From assembly GCA_964386925.1 (NCBI GenBank), contig CAYLUU010000025.1, positions 1 to 26,451 on the forward strand: a stretch of 26,451 nt of DNA, read 5' to 3'. Made by a program: the position numbers and the translations under genes. This stretch comes from CAG-791 sp964386925 (lineage in GTDB: Bacteria > Bacillota > Clostridia > Lachnospirales > Lachnospiraceae). The notes under the pieces were generated by a model that had not been told where the DNA came from, made no database searches, and saw nothing but the letters and a program-made list of their open reading frames with translations. This document shows, piece after piece, positions 15,520-23,006 of the stretch; position 1 is the stretch's first letter, and each line of letters opens with the position of its first letter.

Positions 15520-16098
15520 ATGGAAGAGAAGAATACGAATCGTGAATATTGGAAGCCGTCCAACCTGTTGTATCCGGTGCCGGCAGTGATCGTTACATCT
15601 GCGGATGGAGAGGGACACACGGATATGATGACCGCCGCCTGGGCCGGAACGGTGTGCTCGGATCCTGTTATGGTGTCTGTCTCCATTCGGCCGTCTCGCC
15701 TGACACATGATTACATTGAGAAGACCGGTGAATTCGTTATCAACCTGACAACCCGTGAACTGGCCTATGCCACCGACTGGGTCGGCGTGAAGAGCGGCCG
15801 TGATGTGGATAAGTGGAAGGAAATGAACCTGACGCCGCTTCCGTCACAGAAGGTGAGCGTTCCGGGAATCAAGGAAAGCCCGGTGTGCCTGGAGTGTGTG
15901 GTTCGTCAGAAGCTGGAGCTGGGGACACATGACATGTACGTGGCAGAGGTACTGTCTACCGATGTGGACACCTCTCTTCTGGACGAGAAGGGTCGGCTCG
16001 ATCTGGAAAAGGCAGATCTGATCGCGTATTCCCATGGGGAATATTTCACGTTAGGCGAGAAATTGGGCAAGTTCGGATTCTCGGTGAAGAAGAATTAG
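15520..16098 (+). CDS. Flavin reductase-like (FMN-binding split barrel) protein
   Basis: This 192-residue protein matches the flavin-reductase-like domain family. Typical blocks are PVPAVIVTSADGEGHTDMMTAAWAG (start of the FMN-binding barrel), DPVMVSVSIRPSRLTHDYIE and EFVINLTT. Family members bind FMN and either reduce flavins or act as small flavoprotein redox carriers; which one cannot be told here. AGAAAGGAAG precedes the ATG. It is apparently a single gene between the hairpin-rich leader and the long inverted repeat at 16120-16291. Confidence 0.88.
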   Translation: MEEKNTNREYWKPSNLLYPVPAVIVTSADGEGHTDMMTAAWAGTVCSDPVMVSVSIRPSRLTHDYIEKTGEFVINLTTRELAYATDWVGVKSGRDVDKWKEMNLTPLPSQKVSVPGIKESPVCLECVVRQKLELGTHDMYVAEVLSTDVDTSLLDEKGRLDLEKADLIAYSHGEYFTLGEKLGKFGFSVKKN

Positions 16099-16119
16099 TA
16101 GCGCACATTTTTTATTGGC

Positions 16120-16291
16120 TGCACGCCTGTCAGCGACAGGGTGGCGGCAGAATGTCCAGACCAGGGGCCTTGCGAGGCCTCGGTACTTGCGAGCGTGTTG
16201 TGCGAGCTTAGTACCGCTAGGTCCGAGGACGGAGCCGCGAGGCGTCCCCAGGTCGGACATCTCCGCCAGGACCCGTCGCGAAAGGCGTGCA
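16120..16291. repeat. 172-bp imperfect inverted repeat (structured RNA or MITE candidate)
   Basis: The ends TGCACGCC (16120-16127) and GGCGTGCA (16284-16291) are perfect inverted repeats. Moving inward, complementary blocks continue in order: GCGACAGGGT with ACCCGTCGC, GGCGG with CCGCC, ATGTCC with GGACAT, GACC with GGTC, GGGG with CCCC, CCTCGG with CCGAGG, and CGGTAC with GTACCG. The element is GC-rich and fills nearly the whole gap before larC. A T run (16109-16114) lies just outside the left end. No known riboswitch class is recognised. Confidence 0.6.
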
Positions 16292-16318
16292 CAACAGACA
16301 TGAACGCAGGAGATACAG

Positions 16319-17287
16319 ATGAGCAAACTATATTTGGAGTGTTATTCCGGCATCAGCGGAGACATGACGGTCGGCGCACTGCTGGATCTGGGCGCTGACC
16401 GTGGGAAGCTGGAGAAGGTTCTGGCCAGTGTCCCGGCAAAGGGCTTTCAGATTAAGATATCGACTGTTATTAAGAGCGGAATCGAGGCCTGTGATTTTGA
16501 CGTTATTCTGGATGTCGAGCATGAGAATCACGACCATGATATGAACTGGCTGTATGGGGCTGGTGAAGAGCATGAACATCATCACGACCACGATCACGAG
16601 CATGAGCACCATCATGACCATCACCAGGATCATGGACATGCAGAAGAGCATGCACATTATACAGATTCGGTCTGCAGCTGCTCTGTGCCGAGCGAACATG
16701 AACATGCCGGGGGAGATACAGGAGCCCATGACCATGCTCATCATGGTCACGACCATCATCACGAGCACCGCAACCTGCAGCAGGTAAATGAGATTCTGGA
16801 TCAGACCGAGATGACAGAGAGCGCCCGGGAACTGGCGAAGCGGATTTTCCGGATTGTGGCGGAGGCAGAATCCGAGGTACATGGAAAGCCTCTGAATGAA
16901 GTGCATTTCCATGAGGTAGGTGCGATCGATTCCATTGTGGACATCATTGCGATTGCTGTCTGCTATGATGATCTGCGGGAGAAGGAAGAGATCACCGAGG
17001 TGATTGCCCCGGTTCTCTATGAGGGAAGCGGAACGGTGCGATGCCAGCACGGCGTACTGCCGATTCCGGTGCCGGCCGTGTCAGCCATTGTGCGGGAGCA
17101 TGGAATTCGTCTCCATCTGATGCCGGATGCAGGAGAGTTCGTGACGCCGACAGGAGCGGCTGCAGTGGCGGCACTTCGAACGAAGGATGCATTGCCGGAG
17201 GAGTTTGTGATCCGCAGGATTGGCCTCGGCGCCGGTAAGCGCGAGTATCGCCGCGCAGGATTTGTACGGGCGATGCTGTTAGACTGA
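16319..17287 (+). CDS. larC: LarC-type nickel insertion protein, LarC1 part only
   Basis: LarC inserts nickel into the pincer cofactor (P2TMN) of lactate racemase and related enzymes. The 322-residue protein begins with the family signature YLECYSGISGDMTVGALLDLG. Later come NEVHFHEVGAIDSIVDI and MPDAGEFVTPTGAA. Residues 68-150 are an extreme His/Asp/Glu-rich insert, fit for nickel storage or delivery. The chain ends directly after GKREYRRAGFVRAMLLD, about where the LarC1 part ends in LarC1/LarC2 proteins. Full-length LarC is usually above 400 residues, and in Lactobacillus plantarum LarC2 is joined by ribosomal frameshifting. Here only 134 bp lie before the next gene and hold no LarC2. No larA, larB or larE is in the window. 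A weak AGGAGA ribosome site precedes the ATG. Confidence 0.9.
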   Translation: MSKLYLECYSGISGDMTVGALLDLGADRGKLEKVLASVPAKGFQIKISTVIKSGIEACDFDVILDVEHENHDHDMNWLYGAGEEHEHHHDHDHEHEHHHDHHQDHGHAEEHAHYTDSVCSCSVPSEHEHAGGDTGAHDHAHHGHDHHHEHRNLQQVNEILDQTEMTESARELAKRIFRIVAEAESEVHGKPLNEVHFHEVGAIDSIVDIIAIAVCYDDLREKEEITEVIAPVLYEGSGTVRCQHGVLPIPVPAVSAIVREHGIRLHLMPDAGEFVTPTGAAAVAALRTKDALPEEFVIRRIGLGAGKREYRRAGFVRAMLLD

Positions 17288-17352
17288 GTGAAGCGCCTCG
17301 GCCTGGCATAGCGGTTTTTAAATGACTGGCAATATCGAGGTATCCGTTGGAA

Positions 17353-17380
17353 ATCAAGATGCGGGTGCTGAATAGTTATG
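17353..17380. repeat. Intergenic repeat, copy 2 (inverted partner at 5-32)
   Basis: It matches the reverse complement of 5-32 at 25 of 28 positions and lies about 40 bp before the rsmF-like gene. Confidence 0.5.
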
Positions 17381-17421
17381 GTTATATACCTGAATGGTTA
17401 TAAGTGTTAGTGAGCAACGAT

Positions 17422-19230
17422 ATGTTTGAATTGCCGATTGAATTTCAGAATCGAATGAGAAGTCTTCTGGGGGAGGCGGAGTACGCGGAATTCGCATCGT
17501 CCTACGAGAGGGAACGCTCGAGAGGGCTGCGGCTGAATCCTCTGAAGCTTCCGAAGAACTGGGCGTGGGATGTTAAGGTCGCAGACGGTGCTGTGGCTTC
17601 AGTAGAAGCGCAGGGGCAGCAGGTTCCGGATTTCCTGCAAAAATATCGCGCACATCCCATTCCCTGGGCACAGCCCTGGGGCTTTTATTATCCGGAGGAG
17701 GATCGGCCCGGCAAGTCACCCTTGCATGAGGCGGGGCTCTACTATCTGCAGGAACCGAGTGCGATGTCGGTCGCGGCGCTTGCAGATGCGCAGCCGGGAG
17801 AGAAGGTGCTGGATCTGTGTGCCGCACCGGGCGGCAAGAGCACGATGCTGGCAGCGGCACTGGCCGGACGCGGACTTCTTATATCCAATGAGATTCATCC
17901 GCAGCGGGCGAAGATTCTGTCGCAGAACATCGAGCGGATGGGTGTCACAAACGGTATCGTCACGAATGAGAGTGCGGACCGGCTGGCGGGTCGGTTTCCG
18001 TCCTTTTTTGACAAGGTGGTGGTGGATGCACCATGCTCAGGAGAAGGAATGTTCCGCAAGGAGGAGCAGGCTCTCACCTGCTGGAGCGTGGAGAACGTGG
18101 AGAGCTGCGCCGAAAGGCAGGCAGAAATTCTGGACTGCGCAGCCGGGATGGTGAAGAGCGGCGGAGAGCTGATCTATTCGACCTGTACCTTTGCACCGGA
18201 GGAGGATGAAGAGACCATTGCGGCCTTTTGCATGCGGCATCCGGAGTTTCACATCGTGGATGTTCCGGGGCGCCTTGGCAGCAGGATGGCGGAATACGGC
18301 TTTGCCTGCGGGCACCCGGAGTGGTGTGAAGAGAACGATGAGACGCCGGAGGAGGAACAGCAGGCGAACCGGCAGATGGAACGGGAGGAGGCTCCGGATG
18401 TTGGACGAACCATTCGCCTCTGGCCGCACCGGCTCGAGGGCGAGGGACACTACGCTGCGGTCCTCGTGAAGGAAGGAAGGCATATCAGTGAACCCGTGCC
18501 GGAACTGGCGGAGGACCTTTTTTTCACTTCTTTTGCAGAGGATGCGAGAGATACGAAGTCGAATACGAGGCCGAATAAGCGCCGCGGACAGAGCTGCAGC
18601 AGTGGTAGTGTTAGCCTTCGAAAGAATGCCGGGAGAGGCTTCTCTGAACGCGATGCCATCGACGGCGGCCGGCGCGGCGCGAAGGGAAAAGGCAGATATC
18701 AGAACGAATATCACAACGGATATCAGGACCGACATCAGGGCGTTTCAGATTGGGAAGATTCGAATCGGAAAGAGCTGCCCTGCAGCAACGCAGAGCTGTT
18801 GGCGGCGGCCGAGGGATTTCTGCAGGAAACGCTGCAGGATCATGTCCTGTACTCCATTGCGGCAAAATGCGGCGGTGTGCCGAAGCGCTTTGGTGAGGAT
18901 CTGTATCTCATGCCGTACGGCGCGCAGATTGAAACCGACGGATTGCGGATTCTGCGGCCGGGTCTATGGCTGGGCACGGTGAAAAAGGGACGCTTCGAAC
19001 CGGCGCATTCGCTGGCCATGGCACTGCACCCGGAGGAGGTAAGGCAGGTACTGGATGTGCCGGCAGATAGCCGGGAGGCGGCGGCCTTCCTGCGGGGAGA
19101 ATCCCTGCCCTGTGATCCTGCGCAGAAGGGATGGGTTCTGGTAACCATTGACGGCGTCTCGATCGGATGGGGCAAGGCCTCCGGCGGAATGCTGCGTAAT
19201 CACTATCCAAAGGGCCTGCGGAGACCATAG
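17422..19230 (+). CDS. RsmB/RsmF-type RNA cytosine-C5 methyltransferase
   Basis: This SAM-dependent enzyme of the NOL1/NOP2/Sun family probably methylates a cytosine in rRNA (RsmF-like). The SAM site VLDLCAAPGGKSTMLA is clear, and the two family cysteines are in DAPCSGEGMF (C205) and YSTCTFAPEEDEE (C255). The C-terminal 150 residues match the extra domain of the RsmF branch. At 602 residues it is longer than the roughly 450-500 I expect, because of an Arg/Gly/Asn-rich polar insert at about residues 373-450. The start is uncertain: ATG 17422 and GTG 17404 or 17410 all lack a good ribosome site; 17422 begins MFELPIEFQNRM, the usual family start. The following cysteine desulfurase gene begins 21 bp after the stop. 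Confidence 0.9.
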   Translation: MFELPIEFQNRMRSLLGEAEYAEFASSYERERSRGLRLNPLKLPKNWAWDVKVADGAVASVEAQGQQVPDFLQKYRAHPIPWAQPWGFYYPEEDRPGKSPLHEAGLYYLQEPSAMSVAALADAQPGEKVLDLCAAPGGKSTMLAAALAGRGLLISNEIHPQRAKILSQNIERMGVTNGIVTNESADRLAGRFPSFFDKVVVDAPCSGEGMFRKEEQALTCWSVENVESCAERQAEILDCAAGMVKSGGELIYSTCTFAPEEDEETIAAFCMRHPEFHIVDVPGRLGSRMAEYGFACGHPEWCEENDETPEEEQQANRQMEREEAPDVGRTIRLWPHRLEGEGHYAAVLVKEGRHISEPVPELAEDLFFTSFAEDARDTKSNTRPNKRRGQSCSSGSVSLRKNAGRGFSERDAIDGGRRGAKGKGRYQNEYHNGYQDRHQGVSDWEDSNRKELPCSNAELLAAAEGFLQETLQDHVLYSIAAKCGGVPKRFGEDLYLMPYGAQIETDGLRILRPGLWLGTVKKGRFEPAHSLAMALHPEEVRQVLDVPADSREAAAFLRGESLPCDPAQKGWVLVTIDGVSIGWGKASGGMLRNHYPKGLRRP

Positions 19231-19251
19231 AATTGAGTACGTGAGGTGAAA

Positions 19252-20601
19252 ATGATTTATCTGGACCATGCGGCGACCTGCCCGATGCGGGAGACTGCGC
19301 TCCTCCGGATGACGGAGGCAATGAAAAATATATACGGCAATGCCAGTCCGTCCTATCCCGCGGCGCAGCAGGCGAAGGCGCAGCTGGATCAGGCGAGGAC
19401 GGCACTGGCCGAGACGATCGGCGCGGACTGGAGAGAGATTTTCTTCACTTCAGGTGGAACCGAGGGGGACAACTGGGCCCTCATCGGCGCGGCAGAGGCG
19501 TCGGAGCTCGTGCAGTCCGGGACGAATGGGGCAGATTCATTGAATGCGGAAGGTATGCCGGGAACACGCGGGCATATTATCACGACGGCGATTGAGCATC
19601 ATGCGGTGCTGCACACCTGTGTCTATCTGGAGAGCCGGGGATTCACAGTTTCCTATCTGCCGGTGGATGAGAACGGTATGGTCCGGGCAGAGGACCTTCG
19701 AGGAGAGCTGGACCTGCATCCGGACACCTTCCTGGTGTCGGTTATGATGGCGAACAATGAGGTAGGGACCATTGAGCCGATTCGTGAGCTGGTTCGCACA
19801 GTCAGAGACTGGGAGAAGGAACGGAACGAGAACGGCTTCGCAGCGAGCCGCGGCAAGGCAGAGAAGAGGGACAAGGACGCCGCCCGGAAGAGGAATCTGC
19901 AGAGACATATTCTCTTCCACACGGACGCGGTACAGGCCTACGGCAAAATACCGATCGATGTGAAGAACCTGGACGTGGATCTTCTGTCCGTCAGCGCCCA
20001 TAAGCTGGGAGGGCCGAAAGGAATCGGCTTTCTATATCTCAAAAAGGGAACGCAGATCGGTGCCCTGATTCACGGCGGTTCGCAGGAGAGCGGACGAAGG
20101 GCCGGCACGGAGAATGTACCGGCGGCGATCGGGTTTGCCGCAGCTGCGAAGGAAGCTGTCCGGGAGATGGAAACGGATGGCCGGAAGGTGCTGGAGCTTG
20201 TGGAATATTTTCGCGAGAATCTGGAGAAGACCTTTGGCGATGTGGCATCCGGGGAAGGCGGAGTACACTGCGTCTGGAATGGACCGGACATTAGTGCCGG
20301 TTTCGGAGAGCTCTGCCGGATCCCGGGGAATGTGAATGTGTCCTTTCCTGGACTCGACCAGCGAACCCTCCTGATGAATCTCGATCTTGCGGGAATCTGT
20401 GCGTCAGGCGGGAGTGCATGCACGACAGGAGCGGTGGAGCCGTCTCATGTGATTCTGGCTATGACCGGAGACCGGAAACGGGCGGAGGGTGCGCTTCGCT
20501 TTACCCTGGGACCGGAGAATACACGGGAAGAGCTGGATACCGTTATTCGCGTACTGAAAGAGACGATCGAGCGAATCTGCGTGGGTGCCACGGACATGTA
20601 G
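19252..20601 (+). CDS. Cysteine desulfurase (NifS/IscS family)
   Basis: This PLP enzyme takes sulfur from cysteine for Fe-S clusters or thiolated cofactors and tRNA. The 449-residue protein starts IYLDHAATCPM, and SAHKLGGPKGIGFLY holds the PLP lysine (K251). The HTDAVQAYGK block binds the cofactor. The sulfur-accepting cysteine is C390 in ASGGSACTTGAVEPSHV. A charged insert (about residues 185-221, rich in Lys, Arg, Glu) interrupts the conserved region before ILFHTDAVQ and makes the protein longer than the usual 380-400 residues. The ATG at 19252 is preceded by GTGAGG; it follows the methyltransferase gene by 21 bp and is likely co-transcribed. No IscU or ThiI gene is adjacent, so the partner is unknown. 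Its last codons form one copy of a direct repeat found again at 20643. Confidence 0.93.
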   Translation: MIYLDHAATCPMRETALLRMTEAMKNIYGNASPSYPAAQQAKAQLDQARTALAETIGADWREIFFTSGGTEGDNWALIGAAEASELVQSGTNGADSLNAEGMPGTRGHIITTAIEHHAVLHTCVYLESRGFTVSYLPVDENGMVRAEDLRGELDLHPDTFLVSVMMANNEVGTIEPIRELVRTVRDWEKERNENGFAASRGKAEKRDKDAARKRNLQRHILFHTDAVQAYGKIPIDVKNLDVDLLSVSAHKLGGPKGIGFLYLKKGTQIGALIHGGSQESGRRAGTENVPAAIGFAAAAKEAVREMETDGRKVLELVEYFRENLEKTFGDVASGEGGVHCVWNGPDISAGFGELCRIPGNVNVSFPGLDQRTLLMNLDLAGICASGGSACTTGAVEPSHVILAMTGDRKRAEGALRFTLGPENTREELDTVIRVLKETIERICVGATDM

Positions 20602-20610
20602 GGATAGTAC
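20582..20610 (+). repeat. 29-bp direct repeat, copy 1
   Basis: The last 20 bases of the cysteine desulfurase gene (encoding GATDM and stop) plus nine more recur at 20643-20671 with one mismatch (A/G). Confidence 0.8.
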
Positions 20611-20642
20611 CAGCTCGGCTGTAGTGGTTTCTGCGGCCAGTA

Positions 20643-20671
20643 TGGGTGCCACGGACATGTAGGGATGGTAC
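20643..20671 (+). repeat. 29-bp direct repeat, copy 2
   Basis: This copy lies 61 bp after the first, in the gap between converging genes. It could still encode GATDM and stop, but no long reading frame leads into it. Confidence 0.8.
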
Positions 20672-20744
20672 GGCGATTCTCGCCAAATCCTGTGTCTGCA
20701 TGAGGAGACACGGCACGCGTTGGTGCAGCGCCGAAGGGAGACAG

Positions 20745-21476
20745 CTACTTACTCCTGCGCAGGACATCCAGCGTGGTATCGTAGTCGTAGTCGGCTGTTG
20801 TAACTGTTTTCGCAGACAGAATTTCATAATGAGCAGAATTGTCTTCATCCGGCTCCCGGACGAGGAGAACGAGGAGATAGTCCTGCGTACTGCTGACAGA
20901 GGCGGAGAACACGAGAAGAGGTGTGTTCTCTGCCTCTTCATTATGCCCGGTATTGGCCAGAATATTCTGGATTTCGTCGTGCCAGCGGCTGGAGGTATCT
21001 GCAGGATCTACATAGGAGGAGAGACTGCGGGCGGCTTCGTAGTAGGCGCGGAGAACTGCGCCGGAGCCGCCGGAGGCGTCCGCAGAGCTGGAATCCGTAC
21101 GTTGACTATTCTGGTCAGATTGACGAATATCCGCCTCTTTATTGGCGGATTCCTGCGTGCAGGAACTGTAGAGCTCTGCCAGCTCGACATCGGTGCGGGC
21201 AAGGTATGCTTCCCCTGCATTGCGGGCAGTGTAGTAGCCGGTGACCTCCTCTGCATAGCGATCCGTGAGCCGGGTATCCGCCTGTGCACTGACCATGGAG
21301 AGTGCGGCAAAGCAGAGGAGGCTGATGATGATGAGGACCATCAGAATCAGTGCAGCGCCGCTGCCGAAATGAAACCTTCGGCGCCTCCTTACCGGACGTC
21401 CCTGCTCCACCGTCTGCATGGCATAGTCGATGGGATTGGCAGCAGGACTTTCGATCTCTCTAAGCTCAGGCATCAT
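20745..21476 (-). CDS. GspK/PilX-like minor pseudopilin
   Basis: This 243-residue protein has an Arg-rich patch (residues 30-34), then FGSG and a single membrane helix (about 41-62, AALILMVLIIISLLCFAALS). The continuation with TGYYTARNAGEAYLART resembles GspK and PilX proteins, where a hydrophobic start without Glu at +5 leads into a helix ending in A-x-G-x-A type residues. A Ser/Gln/Asp-rich loop (about 108-140) precedes the C-terminal domain. It has an excellent ribosome site (GGAGGTGA six bases before the first ATG) and overlaps the end of the preceding prepilin gene by 11 bp. It is the last gene of the operon. In type II systems such a protein caps the pseudopilus tip; that role is inferred here. 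Confidence 0.7.
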   Translation of the reverse strand: MMPELREIESPAANPIDYAMQTVEQGRPVRRRRRFHFGSGAALILMVLIIISLLCFAALSMVSAQADTRLTDRYAEEVTGYYTARNAGEAYLARTDVELAELYSSCTQESANKEADIRQSDQNSQRTDSSSADASGGSGAVLRAYYEAARSLSSYVDPADTSSRWHDEIQNILANTGHNEEAENTPLLVFSASVSSTQDYLLVLLVREPDEDNSAHYEILSAKTVTTADYDYDTTLDVLRRSK

Positions 21477-21906
21477 AGCGATTCACCTCCAGTTCATAGA
21501 GAAGGTCGGACGCCGCATGACCGGAGAAGGCGTAGACGGAGATGGTCAGCGTAGATAGTCCCTTGTATTGGTCATCCTCTGTGACAGTGAGGGTCATCTC
21601 ATAGGAATAATTGTCGGACGCGAACAGTCCGTTCTCATTTACGACATTCCATTCACTGTCAAAATGCAGCACCTCCGGCTGCTCTTCGTGTGAGAGCCAG
21701 GATGCAGCGATGTTCTGCGCCTCGGAGACGGCATGCGTCCGGGCGGCAGAGCGTCGGCTCAGCGTTTCGGCGCCCAGGTACATACGGATACAGACAACCG
21801 AAGAGAGCGCGAGAAAAGCCGTCGCAAGGATCAGCTCGAACAGGAACAGACCGGATAGAGACAGCTGGCGGGTATGAGATTGTTTGGCTTTCTTGTTATG
21901 GGTCAT
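21466..21906 (-). CDS. Type IV prepilin-like protein (class with G-1/E+5)
   Basis: With the start at 21906, the 146-residue protein has a short basic leader ending SLSG and then LFLFELILATAFLALSSVV. Glycine 19 at -1 and glutamate 24 at +5 match the prepilin peptidase recognition pattern, and the hydrophobic helix follows directly. AAAGG lies ten bases before this ATG. The open frame continues to a TTG at 22065, but that extension has no ribosome site and would bury the leader. The C-terminal domain contains EAQNIAASWLSHEE and ends with YELEVNRYDA. The next gene overlaps it. About 176 bp upstream of the start are non-coding within the operon if this start is correct. Confidence 0.72.
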   Translation of the reverse strand: MTHNKKAKQSHTRQLSLSGLFLFELILATAFLALSSVVCIRMYLGAETLSRRSAARTHAVSEAQNIAASWLSHEEQPEVLHFDSEWNVVNENGLFASDNYSYEMTLTVTEDDQYKGLSTLTISVYAFSGHAASDLLYELEVNRYDA

Positions 21907-22082
21907 GTGAGTAAAACCTTTCGAGCCGAGCTGCATGAGCCCGCTGCGCCTGCACTTTTTGACACGCACGCTCGGAAAATCTTTCTGCGTAATCTGGCTG
22001 ATTATTTTGCAAACGCTGTACCGGATGCAGGGAACGTTTCTTGCACCGGTTGTTTTATTGAGCAATTTGCGAGCGGGAAGCG

Positions 22083-22664
22083 TTATGGCTGCAGCAGGAT
22101 GCGCAGCTGCTGCGTATCCTCGCCCTGCACCAAGGTGACCTGCAGCAGATCTTCCGATTCCTGCTGCAGCTGCATGTCGTCGAGATTCGTGACGAAGGTA
22201 CCGGCCTCTGCGGTCCTGGCAGCTGTGTTATCTGCGCGGATCATGAGCTCGCGGAGATCGCCGCCCTGGCAATACAGGTAGGTGTCATAGAATTCTCCGC
22301 TAAGGCTCTGGCGGATTACGATGGAACTGCATCCATCGAGATCCTCGAGGCGGATCGCACCGGCATCCTGTCCCTGCCGGACCTTCTGCAGGATATAGGC
22401 GCTGGCCGTTCTGGTACTGTCGTTCTCATCCATCGAGGTGAGGACGTTCTGATAGACACCGGTTCCCATGCAGATGAGCAGCTCGCCGATGATGATAAGA
22501 ACGGCGAACAGCAGGAGCAGGAAGAGAACTGCAGAAGAGTGGTGCTCCCGGCGCCTTAGGGAACCGAATGAATCCGGAGAATGCAGAGACCGTGGGGCAC
22601 AGGACCTTGCAGGAATGTCCGAAGACCTGTTGTCACGGCCATGTCGGAATGTGAAGAGCTTCAT
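22083..22664 (-). CDS. DUF4860-like membrane protein of the pseudopilin operon
   Basis: This 193-residue protein has a basic N-terminal region of about 43 residues, a membrane helix (about 44-66, SSAVLFLLLLFAVLIIIGELLICM) and a soluble domain. That domain contains SMDENDSTRTASAYILQKVRQ and a hydrophilic C-terminal half ending QLRILLQP. I connect it with DUF4860, a family I recall from Clostridia pilus-like clusters, with moderate confidence. No Glu at +5 is present, so it may not be a substrate of prepilin peptidase. Its ATG overlaps the stop of the preceding gene (ATGA), a sign of translational coupling. Confidence 0.7.
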   Translation of the reverse strand: MKLFTFRHGRDNRSSDIPARSCAPRSLHSPDSFGSLRRREHHSSAVLFLLLLFAVLIIIGELLICMGTGVYQNVLTSMDENDSTRTASAYILQKVRQGQDAGAIRLEDLDGCSSIVIRQSLSGEFYDTYLYCQGGDLRELMIRADNTAARTAEAGTFVTNLDDMQLQQESEDLLQVTLVQGEDTQQLRILLQP

Positions 22665-23002
22665 GAGTCTGCCCCTCCTGCGGCGGAATTGTCTATCTGA
22701 ATAATGTGGTAGCTCGGGCGGATGTTGGAGGCAATGGGCTGATAGCTGACGTAGAACAGAGATTCATCATAGGTCAGCCCATAGTGATCCTTCATGTATT
22801 GCAGATCCGGGGGATAGGCACCCTCGAGGGCATAGCAGGACGTGATGGCATGATCCAGCGCCTGCTCGAGGGACAGCTCCTGGTCGTAATACGAATTCTT
22901 CTGCAGACCATCTGCGAGGCGAACGAACAGGAGCAGCCACAGCAGCATGAACAGGAGCCCTGCCGGGAGCATGAAGTTGATGTGGGAACGGTGTTTTCTC
23001 AT
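22661..23002 (-). CDS. Small GspG-like membrane protein of the pseudopilin operon
   Basis: This 113-residue protein has one membrane helix near the N-terminus (about residues 11-32). The segment LEQALDHAITSCYALEGAYPPDLQYMKDHYGL is split here as LEQALDHAITSCYALEGAYP followed by PDLQYMKDHYGL; it recalls the helix and the G-x-Y-P turn of GspG-type pseudopilins. The usual G-F-T-x-x-E cleavage site is absent. The gene starts 4 bp after the GspF stop with a weak ribosome site, and its stop overlaps the next ATG, so it depends on coupled translation. The function as a pilus subunit or assembly factor is inferred from neighbours. Confidence 0.68.
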   Translation of the reverse strand: MRKHRSHINFMLPAGLLFMLLWLLLFVRLADGLQKNSYYDQELSLEQALDHAITSCYALEGAYPPDLQYMKDHYGLTYDESLFYVSYQPIASNIRPSYHIIQIDNSAAGGADS

Positions 23003-23006
23003 ACAT

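Noticed and set aside
16115..16398. Short open frames on both strands across 16115-16398
   Set aside because: They fall in the long inverted repeat and the start of larC; GC-rich palindromic DNA is free of stops by chance, and no ribosome site is present.
16550..16790. His-codon-rich stretch as a tandem repeat or CRISPR-like array
   Set aside because: The CAT/CAC/GAC/GAG pattern is an in-frame His/Asp/Glu-rich insert of LarC; there are no regular repeats and spacers.
20646..21554. Open frame of 302 codons on the + strand
   Set aside because: It is antisense to the GspK-like gene and the end of the prepilin gene, which have good ribosome sites and membrane helices.
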